DNA from: Astropecten irregularis
Lineage: Eukaryota; Echinodermata; Asteroidea; Paxillosida; Astropectinidae
Direction of reading: 5' to 3'
DNA: 64,000 nucleotides
Assembly (NCBI GenBank): GCA_963971285.1
Contig: OZ020244.1
Coordinates: 31,186,001 to 31,250,000, forward strand
In this document: piece after piece, positions 12,501 through 27,500 of the stretch
Layout: every line of letters starts with the position of its first letter
Position numbering within the stretch: position 1 is the first letter of the stretch
Notes under the pieces: generated by a model
Databases searched by the model: none
The model's input: only the letters and a program-made list of their open reading frames with translations
What the model was told of the DNA's origin: nothing
Position numbers and translations under genes: made by a program

Positions 12501-15500
12501 CACCCTATGATGTACAGTAGGTGTCTAGTCCTTATTTCCATGCTAAAAAGTTTTGTATGTATGCAAATTGTGCGATATCACTGCAGTTCACTGCTATTGC
12601 ATATAATTATTTGCAATGAGTTCGGCTCATGACTAGAGTGACGTCTGAAACCATGTCACTCTTGCGCCGTTCTGAACGACCCAGACTGTCGATCTTTCGG
12701 CATCATGCACGCCTGGCTGCTCCTAATTGATTCAGACGTCAAACTTTCTATGTACTTAATTCAAATCTTGTCTTTTAATTGATTCGGCGTGACGCTAGAA
12801 CGCCTGGCTGAAGCGGGGTCTAGTTACACAAACTATACACAACCGAAAATTCCTCTCTAATCCATGAAATAGGATCTGGTAAGCACCCAATATTTTTGCT
12901 TCCATAAGCGCTGTTTCTACTCACTCACTATGCTGTTTCTAGGTGTCTGCTTGGACCTAGACCAGGAGGTCATCTAAAAGCTGCATATACAAACTTGTCT
13001 TCTTGTTAAAAATAGAGTGTCTACTAGCCCAACTGTGGCCTAGGTTTTAAACAGAATATAAATGCCTGTTAAAGAGCACAGCAGTTTATCATTTACAACT
13101 AGATATTAAACTTGAATCAGTTGCAGTTTGATATCAACTGATGGTATCTACTACTGCTTCACAGCAACCGATCATGTATTGACTCCAACTTTAATAACTG
13201 CGGTCTTTAATGTAGACCGATATTGAGAAAGTTTATATCTTTTCCCGGTTGACAGTTGCGACGCTGGTTTTGTGGGCACCAGCTGCGTCCCTAAGCAGCC
13301 TCTGCCTAAGATGCTGAAGGACAACTTTGAAGGGGAGCTGTCCCGGACCCACTGGCCTATCTCCTACGGAGTAGACATCGGCAACATGTGTGGTGTGCTC
13401 CTGTCAGGAACAGCCGCTGTATTCAGACAGGTACTGTGCGAGTATGCCAGTAATCCCCCAAATCACATGAAAATTTGCATGGTAATACTGTTTGATCGAG
13501 GAAGACTTTTCATGCTTAAGCAATTTTTTTGTGCTTAAAAGCAGCTCTTTGAAATAGCGTTCCGCACTAATGACGTCACACCCGAATCACACCATGCATG
13601 CACATACCCCCACTCACCACACGTTTGCATGGCCACGTTGCAATGTTTGTCTGAGGTTCGGTGCTATTTTTAAAGCAAGTGCGCAGTGCTATTGGCCCAA
13701 GTTACTGGAGCTGTGTTTTAAGCATTGTGTGTATTATCATACTATTAATGTTATATCAAATTGAATGGAGGTCTTGTGAATGGCAGAGATTTAATAGGGG
13801 AAGTCACAAAGTCTCATTTTCGTTGCGGTGGCACATCGGGTGTGAATCACAGGGCGTTTACGAAACGGAGGCTCAGGCTCCATCTCAGGCTCCGGCTCCA
13901 TTTCATGAATCCATTCTAAAATAATGGGTATCAAAATAGAGACTTTTGGCTGCGGTTCAGAAGTAGATTCTCTGGTTTGAAAAGGAAAACAGAGCTTCAG
14001 CTTCAATCAAACCAGAGAATCTACTTCAGAACCGCAGAAAAAGTCTCTATTTTGATACCAGTTATTTCAGAATGGATTCACAAAATGTAGCCGGAGCCTG
14101 AGCCTCCGTTTTGTAAATGCCCATGCCTCAGTTTCGTAAACGCCCACAGATAACGTTGTCATGACAATGTTTCCTGCTCGAATCAATTTGTCACGCAGGC
14201 CAGTTCCAGGATGCTGATCACCCAAGACGTAGACTGTACCATGATGGAGTACATGCAGTTCACTTTCCAGTACGGCTGCCCGTCCCCCGTCCCCGTGGAC
14301 CCGGACCGGTCCCATGCCGTGCTGGTGCAGTACTCCAACAACGGTGGCACTACCTGGCAGACTCTGGAGGAGCTGCACTATGCCGCTCCACTCAGACCCA
14401 CCTTCATCAACATCAAGCTGCCCATGTTCCAGAACAACGCCACCAAGTTCCGTTTCTGGCAGCCAGACCCCTCAGGTGACTCAAAGCTGACTAAAGCTCT
14501 GTTCTAAGCCACCTTTTTTCTTGCGACTTCTTCTTAAAGGTAGTATCATACTTTGGTAAGAAACCAAAACAGAAATCTTCACAGATTTACCTTTAACTTA
14601 CAGGGTATGAAGATGGTGATTGTAGAAACATACTGTTATAATAAGTTCATTTGCAAAAACAAACTCCATTTGTGAAAAATTTACTTAATCATGCTTTACA
14701 TTTTAGTATTCATGGAAATCGCATACATTTGGACATATAAAACTTATTAATTGATTGCAAATTTATCAGAAGTACAGAAAACGAAAAAAAAAATGTATTG
14801 GTGTATCCAAGTAAAAATATACAAGCATCCGTGATGATAATGTAAATTTGTCAACAAAGGAGTTATCTGTTTTTGCAAATAAACTCTTCCGCCTGAAACG
14901 CTGTATTTAACATCCAGAAAAGAGTACCAAAAAACCACAAAAAAACAGTTTTGATCTCGGGGTGAGACCAAACTCCTGTGAATAGATTTAAAAATACCGT
15001 AGGCGATTTTCACTGTTTTCTCAAACGTTGGCACCCTATAGTCCGGAATAGTCAATTTGTTCGTTTGTCAGTCATGGGTAATTGTTTGTTTGATTGTTTG
15101 TTTATTTCTGACCAGGTAGTAACAATGCCTGGGCCATAGATGGCCTGATCATTGGTGGCAACATGATGGCCACCAACATGCTGACCGGGATCTTTGACGC
15201 TGGGATCGCTGAGGAGGACTGGCTCTACCATCCGGGGGGACGACTGGATCGATTCTGCCCACCGACCGATGATAGCAGTGACTTGCAGTCCACACACCCT
15301 AGGTTTGTATGCTCACATAGTAGCAATTGTATTCATGAAAGATTTGAAGCTTTGCATGGTGACCTTTGCAGGTCTCTTGATGAGGACTAGAGAAGGCTAG
15401 TCGAAACGTTGAGACCTTAATAAAGAGAAGTGCGAATGAAATAGATGTGCGAAAGTACGAACGAATATTACATGGGGTTTTCGCAAACCGATCCACATTC

Positions 15501-18500
15501 ATTATTATTTTTTATTAAATCCAGTTCGTTCAGTAGAAGGCCATTGGTTCATTTTATGATGAGGGCTGTGTTGTACCTAAGGAACAACTGGAGAAACCAG
15601 TTCAACCACAGTGAAACAAAATTGAGGGTGTCCTTCCAGCACTATGAAAAAAGACTGAGGGTCTCATTACATTTCAAATACGACTGTTAAAGTGGTATGC
15701 TTTGTCCACATAGCAAGACAGTTTATGTCTTTGTCTTCACCCCAGGCCTAGTAGTTTGAAGAAATCAGTCCTGAAGGTCTGTCCTTAGTCCAGTTAGAAC
15801 TGGAAGGGGTACCTGCTCCACATACCAAGGCAACCAATGCCTCAACCTCTAACAGTGCAGAAAAATCAGTCCCTCATAATGGGAATTGGAAGGAGATTCT
15901 TCAAATGACATGTGCCACTTGGGACTCCTTCTATTAAAAACTCTCCATAAATTTGAATGGGACAAGTTGGGAACACGCAGCCTCTTGAATAACCGTTTAG
16001 GCTGATGACACTCAGAGTAAATTCAATCTCCACTGATTTTGTTGAACAGAACTGTAACTATATATTACCCTACGAGCATACCCAGTGTAAATTGTATAGG
16101 AACGTCTCTTTGACTCGGCTGTTGATTCTGGCTCCTTTAGATCGGAGGCGGGTACCAGCGTGGGTCTCGTTTACCAGCTAGAACCCGGCGAACATTCAGT
16201 GACCACCAGAGACATTGACGTCAATGAGAACACCATGGTACAGTTTGAGGTAAGCAGTCAGGGTCCTACTCGTCAAACACAGACAAGATTTCCAATTATA
16301 TACAATCTCTAACGAGGGATCTTTTACAACGTCTTTAAGAAAGATCCTGCTAGGATCAAAATGTCAGGCCCTCCTATTACTCCAAGCATTTTATAAATTT
16401 CTGGTCATTATTTTGGTGGACAAGCTATTTGTAGCAGTGTATAATTTATATTGAGTTGAGATTCTATTATGTGAGTTGATTGTGTAATGAATTGTACCTG
16501 TCTTGTTAATTTCAATGGTTCAATCACCCTGATGAAAAATCATCACAATAGGCCTTTTAACGTTACCAAAATGTCCACCCCACGTCACTGACTATTTCAA
16601 ATTTTCAACACGGGTATCCGCTCTTAACTCACCTCATGAGTGGGGTTAGTTTTACCTCAGGTCAAATGCTTTACACGAGTGTGAACAGGGCCCAATTTTA
16701 GGGAATCCTTGTGCTAATTATAGTTACTGCTATGCATAAAATCCATTTTATGGAATCCGTATAAGCAAGACCTTCAGCGCTTTACTGGTTAGGGAGGAAT
16801 TTCAAGGCTTACCTCGTGTGCTTGTTTCTGCTAATGCGTTATCATATGCATTCTGCAGAAAGTCATTGCATAGCGTAGTGAGAAAGACAACTCTCCCATG
16901 AAATACGCTAACCGTAAGCAAAAGAATAGTGCTATCGTAAGTGAAGAAATTTTGTTTTACGGTAGCAGATTCCATGACATTGGGTCAGACCCATGTACAA
17001 TCCAGAGAATTTTGGTTATGTGAAAAAGCCTCATGATTTTTCGCATTTCATGAATTGTCACTTTTTTGCTTTCTGGACCTCAGCTAAACGTTGGCTGCTC
17101 CGATCAGACCATATCGGCCGACCCCATCTCCTTAGAGTACTCCCGTGACTACGGCTCCACCTGGATCCTGCTGAAACCGGATTGCTTCGGTCAGAACTGG
17201 TCTAGTAGTGTCTGCTCTGGTCAGGTATTTGAACCCAGTGTGTATTACATAGGGGAGCTGGAGCCCTGGAAGAGAGTCACAATACTAATCAACGGACTGC
17301 ACATTTGTGGGTAGGTTTAATTATTCCCTTTGGGCTGTCCATGCCAGGGGTCGATTTCACCAAACTCATTGTAACTTACTATCAATCTTATGATGCATTG
17401 CAGCCCCACGTAGAAGTCATAGGATACGATGGGTTATCCTTCATAACTCGAGTAACGATCGATCATAGGGAATTAGGAAATCGACCCCAGGTTTTGTAAG
17501 TGACGGAAGAACAAGGTGAAGTGTGATGGTGTTTCAATTTGATTTGATCGTATTTCTGTTGTGTCTCTCTTGAGAAACTCCCACAAGGTTTGACTTATAT
17601 GAGGTAGTATCATACTTTGGTTTTTATCAAAGAAATACAGATTCATGGGCAATAATATCACGACAGATACAGTAACAGTCATCTGTGAAAATTTCAGTCC
17701 CATACGGTGCCCACTTTTTGAGAAAACAGTGAAAAACAGCCACAGTATTTCTTAAGTCGTTTCTCTTTTATTTTTGATCTTTTAAAAGATCAAAAAGATT
17801 TTCGGTTGTTGTTTGACTAATTTCAGGCGGAAAATTTTAACAGTATGTTTCTACCACCACCATCTTCATACCCTGTAAGTTATATGTAAATTTGTGAACA
17901 TTTCTGTTTTGGTTTCTTACCAAAGTGTGATACTACCTTTAATGGTGGGGGGTTCAACTGTTCCTGGAGTTTGGAAATAATTGTCTATTGAATTAAATGG
18001 AATGAAATTGAAATTGAATGGAACTCTTTGGTCATATTTATTTCTACAAATAGTTGCCGATGGTTTGCTTATTGTATCCTGTTTGAGTGATACTGTTCCT
18101 CAGTTATTTGTATTAATGATATTTACATGAGAGAAGAGCAACCTTTATTATCTCCCTAACGGAAAATCTTTGATAACAATGATTAATAGCGATACCCTGC
18201 TGACTCCAGCTATAGCTCGGTGGCCTAGTGGTATGACATCTGGGGTCAATTTCATGAACTCCTACAATAAACTTGAGTTACAAAAGATAACCCATCATAT
18301 CCGTCGACCTTTATGTGGGGCTGCAATGCATCATTAGTCCTACAATTGATAGTAAGTTAATTACGATGAGTTTGGTGAAATTGACCCTTGCTTTAGTAAG
18401 CAGGAGGTCGTGGGTTCGAATCCTTCCCGAACCAGTGCATGATTTTTGTCATGTGCACTGAAAAAACTCTTTGAGTATGCAAAGCTGATTACGTCGATGA

Positions 18501-21500
18501 AGGGCAAGCCTAATTTGCACAACCATTTATTAGGTTTGCTGCATTGCTAATGTTGCATGTATCTTGATTGATCTTGAGGGTTGTGTCGTTGTATATTGTG
18601 GTTTCCTAGCTTCGGATTGATGGTGACCAAGAAATGGCATCTGACAGTTTGGGAAGTGCACCACCAGTGTAAGCCTGAATATCTGGCTTAACAGATGACC
18701 ACTTTTAGTGTGTTTTTTTGTTAAATCATTTTAAATTAGTCCTGATCATCGACTGATATTTGTTTCGTTTCCAACCAGAACTGTTCGCTTCCGATGGTAC
18801 CAAGGCTTCTACAGGTCGCATGACCAGCCCCGCCCGTGGGCGTTGGACAACGTCTACATCGGTCCCCTGTGTCCTCAGCTGTGCAGTGGGCATGGGGCAT
18901 GCCTGGATGGGTACCGGTGCCATTGTGATGAGGGATACGGTGGCAGTAACTGCCATGCTGTTCAGCGGAACCCACGCTACCTGAAGGACGAATTTGAAGG
19001 TATGATGCAAAAAAATGGTATAAAAATATACATGTGTTTTAATCACAAAATTCTTTCAGCCTTTTTAGCCTTCGATAAAGATCCTGCTCGGATTGAAATG
19101 CGTTAGGTTTTCTTAACTCTAAGCATTTGATAAATTTCAGGTCATTATTTTGCCTGATATGAGCAGTTTGCAGCAGTTTATTACTTGTATCAATTGATAA
19201 AATTCTTTCTTTCATAATCATATATCAGGATCCCTCGTATTAACTTTGCAAGTTCTTGTTAGATTAAGACCAACTTGGTAGCCCTGTCTCTCAGAGAATC
19301 TTTGTTATATTGTGACACTAAAAAGCAGTGAACTCAGAAAAATTCAAACCGGCGACCTCCTGAATACCGTACAGGCGCTCTTCCATCTGAGCTATCCAGC
19401 CCTACGTTGGTGGTGACCCCAATAGTCAATTATCTTTGTTCGTTTGGCAGTCAGAAGCCATGAAACCACGCACACACCGCCACACCCCAGGGATCATTTC
19501 AACAACACACGCAGCAATGCTGTAACCTGAGAACGGTACATGGGGATCACTCAAAGAGGATAAAAGCTGTATCCTCTTCGAATCCTGCTCTAGTTCGCAT
19601 GTCTTTGTTCACTTTTCAATCCTGTTAAATAATTGTCTGAATGTTGATCCTACTATTTTCTACATCTTCTGTGGAAATGAATATGACCTGAACTTAACTG
19701 ACAAATGTGGTTGTTTTTATTATCAGCTTTTTACAGATACTGTTAGTTTTGCTGAGGTCGATTTCACCAAATTCATCGTAACTTAAACTCATTTTTTGGT
19801 AGGACTTATGATGGGTACATTGCAGCCCTACGTAAGATACGATGGGTTATCCTTCGTAACTCGAGTTATGATCGATCGCAGGGCTTTGTGAAATCGACCC
19901 CTGGACTTTCTGCAGATATTAATGTTTATTTATTGTTTAAAAAAATGTTTGCAGATGAATATTTCTTTCAAGCTTTTTGCAGAAGAGTTTATCAGATCAA
20001 AGTGTATGAAATCATGTACAAATAGTGACTATCTCACTATCTGCCGACTTTAATTTCAACCCTGTCTAGACTCCAAGGTGGATCCCCTTAAGTTTCTCCA
20101 GTGGAGTGGCGGTGAGGTGACCAGTAAGTGTGGCACCCTCATCACCGGCACCAGTCTACATTTTGTCGGCAGCGGCAAACGCATGCTGGTGACTAGAGAT
20201 CTGGATCTGACTGCAGCTAGGTAATTATTAAGCAAGACAAAATCAAACAAGAATAAATTAATTCGGAGATTCCTTTATTAAAAGGTACTGTCATACTGGG
20301 GCCAATTTCACGGCGCTGCTTTAGCACAAAAATTTGCTTAGCACAAAAATGTCTTGCCCAAGGTCAGTGTCATGGTTAGTGAACAACAGCCAAATAACAA
20401 TCATAAGTGATACAAAACACATGGATATTTGGCTGTTAACCCTGATTTTATTGTTAAGACAAATTTTTGTGCTAAGCAGCGTTGTGAAATTGGCCCCAGG
20501 TATCATACTATTATATGGTTACATACAAAAATAGAAATCTTCACAGATTTACCTAGGGTATGAAGATGATGATGGTAGAAACTTGCATTTACCGTTAAAG
20601 GTAGTATTATAGTTTGGTAGCATACCGAAACAGACATCTTCACAGATTTGCATATAACTTACAGGGTATGAAGATGGTGATGGTAGAAACTTGCATGTAC
20701 CGTTATAGGTATATAGTATCATAGTTTGGTAGCATACCGAAACAGACATCTTCACAGATTTACATATAACTTACAGGGTATAAAGATTTTTCTGCCTGAA
20801 ATGCTGTATTTATCCAGAAAATAGTCAAATCAGTGACCAAAATTATTTTTGATCTTTTTAAGATCAAAAATAAAAGAGAAAAGACTTAAGAAATACTGTG
20901 GCTGTTTTTCACTGTTGTTTTTTTTCTCAAAAAGTGGGCACCGTATGTATGGGACTGAAATTTTCACAGATGACTGTTGCTGTACCTGTCTTGATATTTC
21001 TGTCCATGAATCTGTATTTCTTTTACAAAAACCAAAGTATGATATTACCTTTAAATGTAGCTTGGCTTCATGAGCGTAGATCCCGGGGGGGCTAGGGTGG
21101 TTGCAACCCCCCCAGGTTTTAACTTTTTATATATATAAAAAATGATTTTGTGCACAAACGTATATGGAAGTACGACCCAGCTACAAGATCAACCCCCCCA
21201 GGTCTGAGGACGTGTCTACACTACTGCTTGGCTTTTTCTACCTCTAGAAATATCTAGTCAAGGAAAATCTAGGGTGTTCTCAGAGCACATCAAGATCAGA
21301 TTCATTAGATTTGTCTCATTTTTGGATGTCAAACGTTCACTGCCACAGCATCATCCACTTCTTCATCCGTCTGGGTTGCCGACGGGCTCCGCCCAGCAAC
21401 AAGAACCACCCGGTGCTGCTGCAGGCCTCCACCAACGGCGGCATCACCTGGAACCTGCTGGAGACGATGGACTTCAACAACGGCAGCAACGCTGCAAGGC

Positions 21501-24500
21501 ACGTCACTCTGGAGCTGCCCGGCGCTGCCCGCAGCAATGCCACCAGGATCCGGTGGTGGCAGCCGTCACAAGAAGGCACTTTCCGCGACGAGTGGGCCAT
21601 TGATCAGGTCTAGTACTAAAACTTATCACAGGAATTTGAAGCTTTGCATGGCAGAAGTCACGTAACAAGGAAAGGTTTGTGGAGACACCATGTACAAGCT
21701 CTTTATGGATGTGTGATTCTGAAAAGAACCGGTGAGAAGTTGATCTCGACGGCACACAGCACACACTCTCCTGAGGTCGGCCAGAGTACACAGGAAGTTT
21801 GATTTTGCCTAAATAAGTTGCCCTGACTAGCTTTAGTTGAAAGAAGTCCTAAATGTACTAAGCAAAATGATGAGTAGACCATGTCCAGTCAAGGACCTCC
21901 TGAAGACGAAGAGCAAACTGTTCGGAACATCGTATGTTCACCACCGGCTCTTCTCAGAACCACACACTCATAGAAGAAATCCTTGTACATGGTGCTACTG
22001 CAAACTTTACCTTATTTTAGTTCTTCCACCATGCATAACTTCAAGTCTTATTTTAGAAAAGAGGCTGATTCAAACCTGGGACCTCCAGATATCGAAGCCT
22101 AACCCCCCCAAAAAATTTGGTAGGATGGGTTAACTTATTCATCGGTCAACAGCAGTATTGAAACGTAAGGGTTTATAAAACAAAGATGAATTGATAATGA
22201 ATGTGTTGAATTTCTACTTGGCTTCCAGATCTTCATCGGTGGTCACGGACAGACCACCCTTCAGGATGATTTTGATTCTTCCATGCAACGAGACGGCAAC
22301 GAGATCACATCATTGCACGAACAGAACTGGCTGCTAGCACCTGGTGGTGCCATGGAACAGGTGAGGCTAGCTATGAGCCTGTTTATGCAAAGGATCACGG
22401 ATTCTGCGGATCCCATTTTAGCGTACACTGCATAGGACGTGGATCCCTTAAACATCCGGTGCCTTAAACAAACAGGACCTAAGAATGTCCTTTCTTTGTC
22501 CATCGTCACAGGTTGTGACTTTCATCTGCCGAAATCACATTTGGTCAGTATAAAATGAAAACGGCCTTCTTTTTGTCCATTACAGGTTTGCGATTCCGGC
22601 GAGAATGCCATCCACTTCAGCAGCAACGACCAGATGCGCTACATGGTCAGTACCGATGTCATAGTGACGGAGCATACATTCCTGCAGTTCCAGCTAGCCA
22701 TGGGATGCACACGCTCCAACCAGTGCTACAGTAAGTCCCTGCCAGCCAGCTCCCCAGAAGCTCACTAGCTCACTAGCAGTCGGACGGGGCCTTGAAGCCT
22801 TTTTTCCCCAAACCTCCAGTCAGGCTTTGGCTTGGGATTTGTCTCTGTCCTCCAAAAATTAAACATCATATTTTTAGAGCCTTTTTGCTAGAGCCTGTAG
22901 GGCTAGTTTATTTCATGCATGAGATCCTGCTGATCCAGATCCCATTTTAGGGCCTGTTTGTTTTATAACGCACAAGATCACGAATATTGCGGACCCGGAT
23001 CCCATTTTAGCGTACCCTGCATCGGACGTGGATCCCCAAATCTTGGATCCCGTGCGTTAAACAAACGGGCCATCTGTGTATCCTGCATAGGAATCTGCAA
23101 GATTCCTGATCGTGTGTCAAAGCAAACAGGCCCCTAAGCTCAGTTTTCTTGTTTGACACAGAGGATCTCCAAACTGTAATCAACATAGCCTCTATTTTGA
23201 CACTGGCTTCTTTAGAATGGACACTGTCATTAATCCATAGCCATAGGCAAAGCCGGGGTTTGAAAACGATCCTCGGAGTTCAGTATACAAACGGGGCAGT
23301 CCACATATTTTCAGGGAATGGTATCAGTATTAGGCTGGTAGCAGATGTAATAACATGTGTACAGTTTTGTGGTGCTGGATAAATTACCTTGTGTAAACTT
23401 GTGGTGTATGCCTCATTACTGTTGCACACGATTTGCAACTTGATTTGAAACAGTTCTTGATCCCTCTACCCCCCCCCCCCCTCTTACTTTCCTTCACCCT
23501 CAGGCATCGATTTGGAGTATTCCCTGGACATGGGTAAGAACTGGCAGCTGGTCTACCAGGAGTGTCTCCCGTCCAACGTGGACTGTACTGACTACCATCC
23601 TAGCAGCCAGCTAGGAGCCGATGTCTACTCAGGCTGGAACCGAGTGGTCATACCACTGCCGGCACAAACCAGGTGATGATCTAACAAAGTATATAGGGCC
23701 CATCAATCTCTTGGCTCTGCTTACCGCACAATTCTGGGCTTATGATCCTCATTTTCTGCTTACAGGTTTACATTTCTTTGCTTTAGTCGAGTATTAAAGG
23801 TAGTATATACTTTCGTAAGAGACCAAAACAGAAATGTTCACAGATTTACGTATAACTTTCAGGGTATGAAGATGGTTCTGGTAGAAACATACCGTTAACA
23901 TTTTTCTGCCTGAAATGGTGTTTTCATCCAGAAATTGGTAAAACAACGACCGAAAATCTTTTTGATCTTTTAAAAGATAAAAAATAAAAGAGAAAAGACT
24001 TAAGAAATACGGTGGACGATTTTCACGATTTTCTCAAAAAGTGGGCACCGTATGGGACTGGAATTTTCACAGATGACTGTTACTGTATCTGTCTTGATAT
24101 TTTTGCCCATGAATCTGTATTTCTTTAACAAAAACCAAAGTGTGATACTACCTTTAAGCAAGAAATCCTTAGGAATTAATGCAAGCTATGCAGATGCTTG
24201 ACCGAAATTTTCGTCCGAATCCATTGAATGGGATCTGATAAGCACATAATTTTCTGCTTCTGTAAGCGCGGCTTTTATGCTTAGGGTTAGCAGAACCATA
24301 AAGGCAATTATGATATCTTTTTCTTTTTTCAGTCACCATGATACCAGTGTTACATCACACACTAGCTCCCAGAACTATTTATTTCCATTTTGTTCTTGAT
24401 ATGCCGCAAGATTCGAAATACCATCTTGGTCAAGGCTGCTTCATTCCTCTCACATATTGCAACGCAAAGCGAAGTAGCAATCATGAATTTGTAGTGAACA

Positions 24501-27500
24501 ATTTGCACCAAGTTGAAACAAGCTCAACTGTTTGCGATCATGTGATATTGTAAATATTCACGTTTAAGCTTGCCACGTGCACAACGAGATTTTCCTTACC
24601 GTGATGTGTGTGGCGGCTGTGGGGGTCACGTGCTTCGTGTGGCCGGTCAACATTCCATGCGGACACGCTACTTACGTTGTGTGCCGCGGTGCACGGAAAC
24701 TTTTGTTTTTTAATTATCTCCATGCAAGAAAATGTTCATCTGTTATGGATTTTTTTTGCTCTTAAGCTAAGATGTACTTTTATTATTTGTCATCTGTCAT
24801 TACTTTTGTTATGAATGTTAATTTCTCTTTTAATTTTTCTGTGAATTTAGTAGACATGGTAGATGTCTAGCTACAATAAGTACAAAGCTAGGCCATGATA
24901 AAATGTTAGTGTCTGAAAACCGAGTATTTATTTCTTTACGTTTTTCTTGACTTAACTTGTTTTTGACGCAGTGACTTGACTTGACTTGGAACAAAATGAC
25001 TCGAGACTTGACTTGACTTCAGGAAATTGGACTTGCGACTTTACTTGACTTGTGAAAATTTGACTTGGTTACAACTCTGATATTTGGCTTCAAGATGACC
25101 GGTTGACCAGAGTCTCTTGCTCCTCTCCATCCCTCACGATCCTCCAGGTCTAAGTCCACCCAGTTCCGCTGGCACCAGCCGAGTGGATTTGAACTGTCCA
25201 GCACCTGGGCTCTCAGCTACGTATACATCGGTTCAGAGTGTAAGACCATGTGTACTGGCCACGGAAGGTGCAATGCCGGATACTGCGTGTAAGTCCTGAT
25301 TCTCATTTCTCCTTCCAAATTTCTATCTGTGCAGTTTATTCCAAGCAAGGCTCAAGCTGTCAGATACCTTTACTAGATCTAATTATGAACTCAGTACATC
25401 TGAACGACTGTAAGGACCAATGGGAGACTTTGGAGAATCAGTCTTCAAGTCAACAGCGCACGCATGAGTACGCACGTGCAAAACAACGCGCGCATGCTCA
25501 CAATTGCGTGCACTGTTGACTTGAAGACCGATTCTCAAAAGTCTCCCATTCACAAGGTTTCTTATGCCTCAGTCACATTTGCTCTAAACGGCAAGCGTAC
25601 AGCGCCTGAATTTATCCGAAATGTGCGGCGGTTGCAGAAAATCTACGGCGTAAGGTTGGGTGGTTTTGAAAAAATACGGTGGCCTTGCGGTATGTTGCGC
25701 ACCACGCAGGCAACACAGGGCCCATGTACAGCTCCCGTATGCCAGACGCATGCTATCCATACGGCCCCGTGGCAGTCTGTGCCGTGTTGGGAGCGTAATT
25801 ATACTTAATTAACCATGTTTCTCTCAATCTGTCATATATATTGTAGACAGTCCTATAGTTATATCATGGTGCTGGTTGTTCGATCCCCAATGGCTGAGCC
25901 CTGCTGAGGCCACTGCGGCGACCCCATAATTGTTACTGGCCGTAACATTTTTTAAAATCCACGGCTTTCCACATGCCACATGTATGAGTTTGCTCCCCCT
26001 TTACACACGAGCAAATGTGACTAAAGCATAAAGGAGGATTCGAACCCACGACCCTCTTGCTTGAGCTAAACTTTGAGAGAATTCTCACTGCCCATGTAAA
26101 GCACCCATGATAAATTCTCCTAGAATTTGGGACATTTTCTTTCCCCCGACAGCTGTGATGGTGGTTGGCAGGGACCAGACTGCTCGACCCCTACTACACC
26201 TCTACCACAGGTAGTCAGGGAACCGTTCTCCCAACAGCCTGTGGTGTCGGTATACAGTACATGGCTGAACATCAATGGCGGTATGGTCACCAACACGTGC
26301 GGTCCAGTGGCCTCCGGAAAATCCCTGCATTTTACTGGGGTAGGATACATTAAGGGTTCCTTGTTTCATTTTCATTGTTATTTCACTTTCAAAAATGTCA
26401 CAAAAATAAGATTTTTAGCAGTGAATGGCGGAAATGACAAATGCAATCTTTTTTAACTAGACATGTGGTTATGACATCATGACTTCAGTCTTTTAGGTAC
26501 AACTTGGCATCATGACCAAAGTTCCCACCGAGTTTCAAGTCAATATCTTGTAACTGTCACCAAGAAGTCCTGCTGACAAGTTTGGGAAGAAAAAAATGGG
26601 GGGAAAAAACTTGAACAATAACAATAGGTGTTCGGCACTAATAATCTAATAATGATAAATGATGGCTGTAACATATATCACAATATGTAGCAACACACAG
26701 GGCCATTTTATGCAAACACAACTGAGTGACACTTTTTGAAGGATAAATTTGACATTTTAATCAATTTTTAATTCAAGTAAGTTTTGCAATGCAAAGCACA
26801 ATGTGACGTTATACTGATGGTTTTTGGTGTCACAGGCTTGCACTCGTCAGCTGATCACCACCGACTTAAACCTTCGCAGAGGAACTCATGTCCAGTTCTA
26901 CCTCCGCTACGGCTGCATGACGGCTCCTACTCAGCGGCGACACAACGTGCTGCTGCAGTATTCTACGGACGGTGGCGTCCATTGGACACTGCTGACCGAG
27001 CTACACTACAGCGGCTACTCAACGTCCAGGTAATGAAACACTTAGGAGTCTCAATATGTAGAAAAATAGATGTCTCTTCTTATGAATGTCACACTCACAG
27101 TTCCTTATCCTTTGTTTCAAATATGCTGTCATTTCCATTATTCCTTTTTTCTCTGTCTTGATTTGTCTGTTTTCATTATTTGTACTCGTTGCCTTTGGTA
27201 GTTGGTAGAGTGCAGGCATGGTGCTCTAATGATAGCTGCTTCGAATCCCACTCCAATCAATTTGTCACTTTTCAATAACTCTCAATTGATTCCGTCGGTT
27301 TCCCCTGTGGTTGTTTGATGGTTTTATTGTTTAAAAAGCTGAATCCTCTTTGAGTGATCCCCCATGTACCATTTCTCAGGTTACAGCATTGATAATGCTG
27401 CACATAAATGATCCTTGATATAGCAGTATGTGAGTGATTCATGGCTCCTGACTGCCAAACGAACAACAATAATTGGCTATTACAGGGACACCACCAACGT

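Noticed and set aside
24338..24553. 71-codon plus-strand frame in a reelin intron
   Set aside because: No reelin-like motif, no fitting splice phases and no recognisable family.
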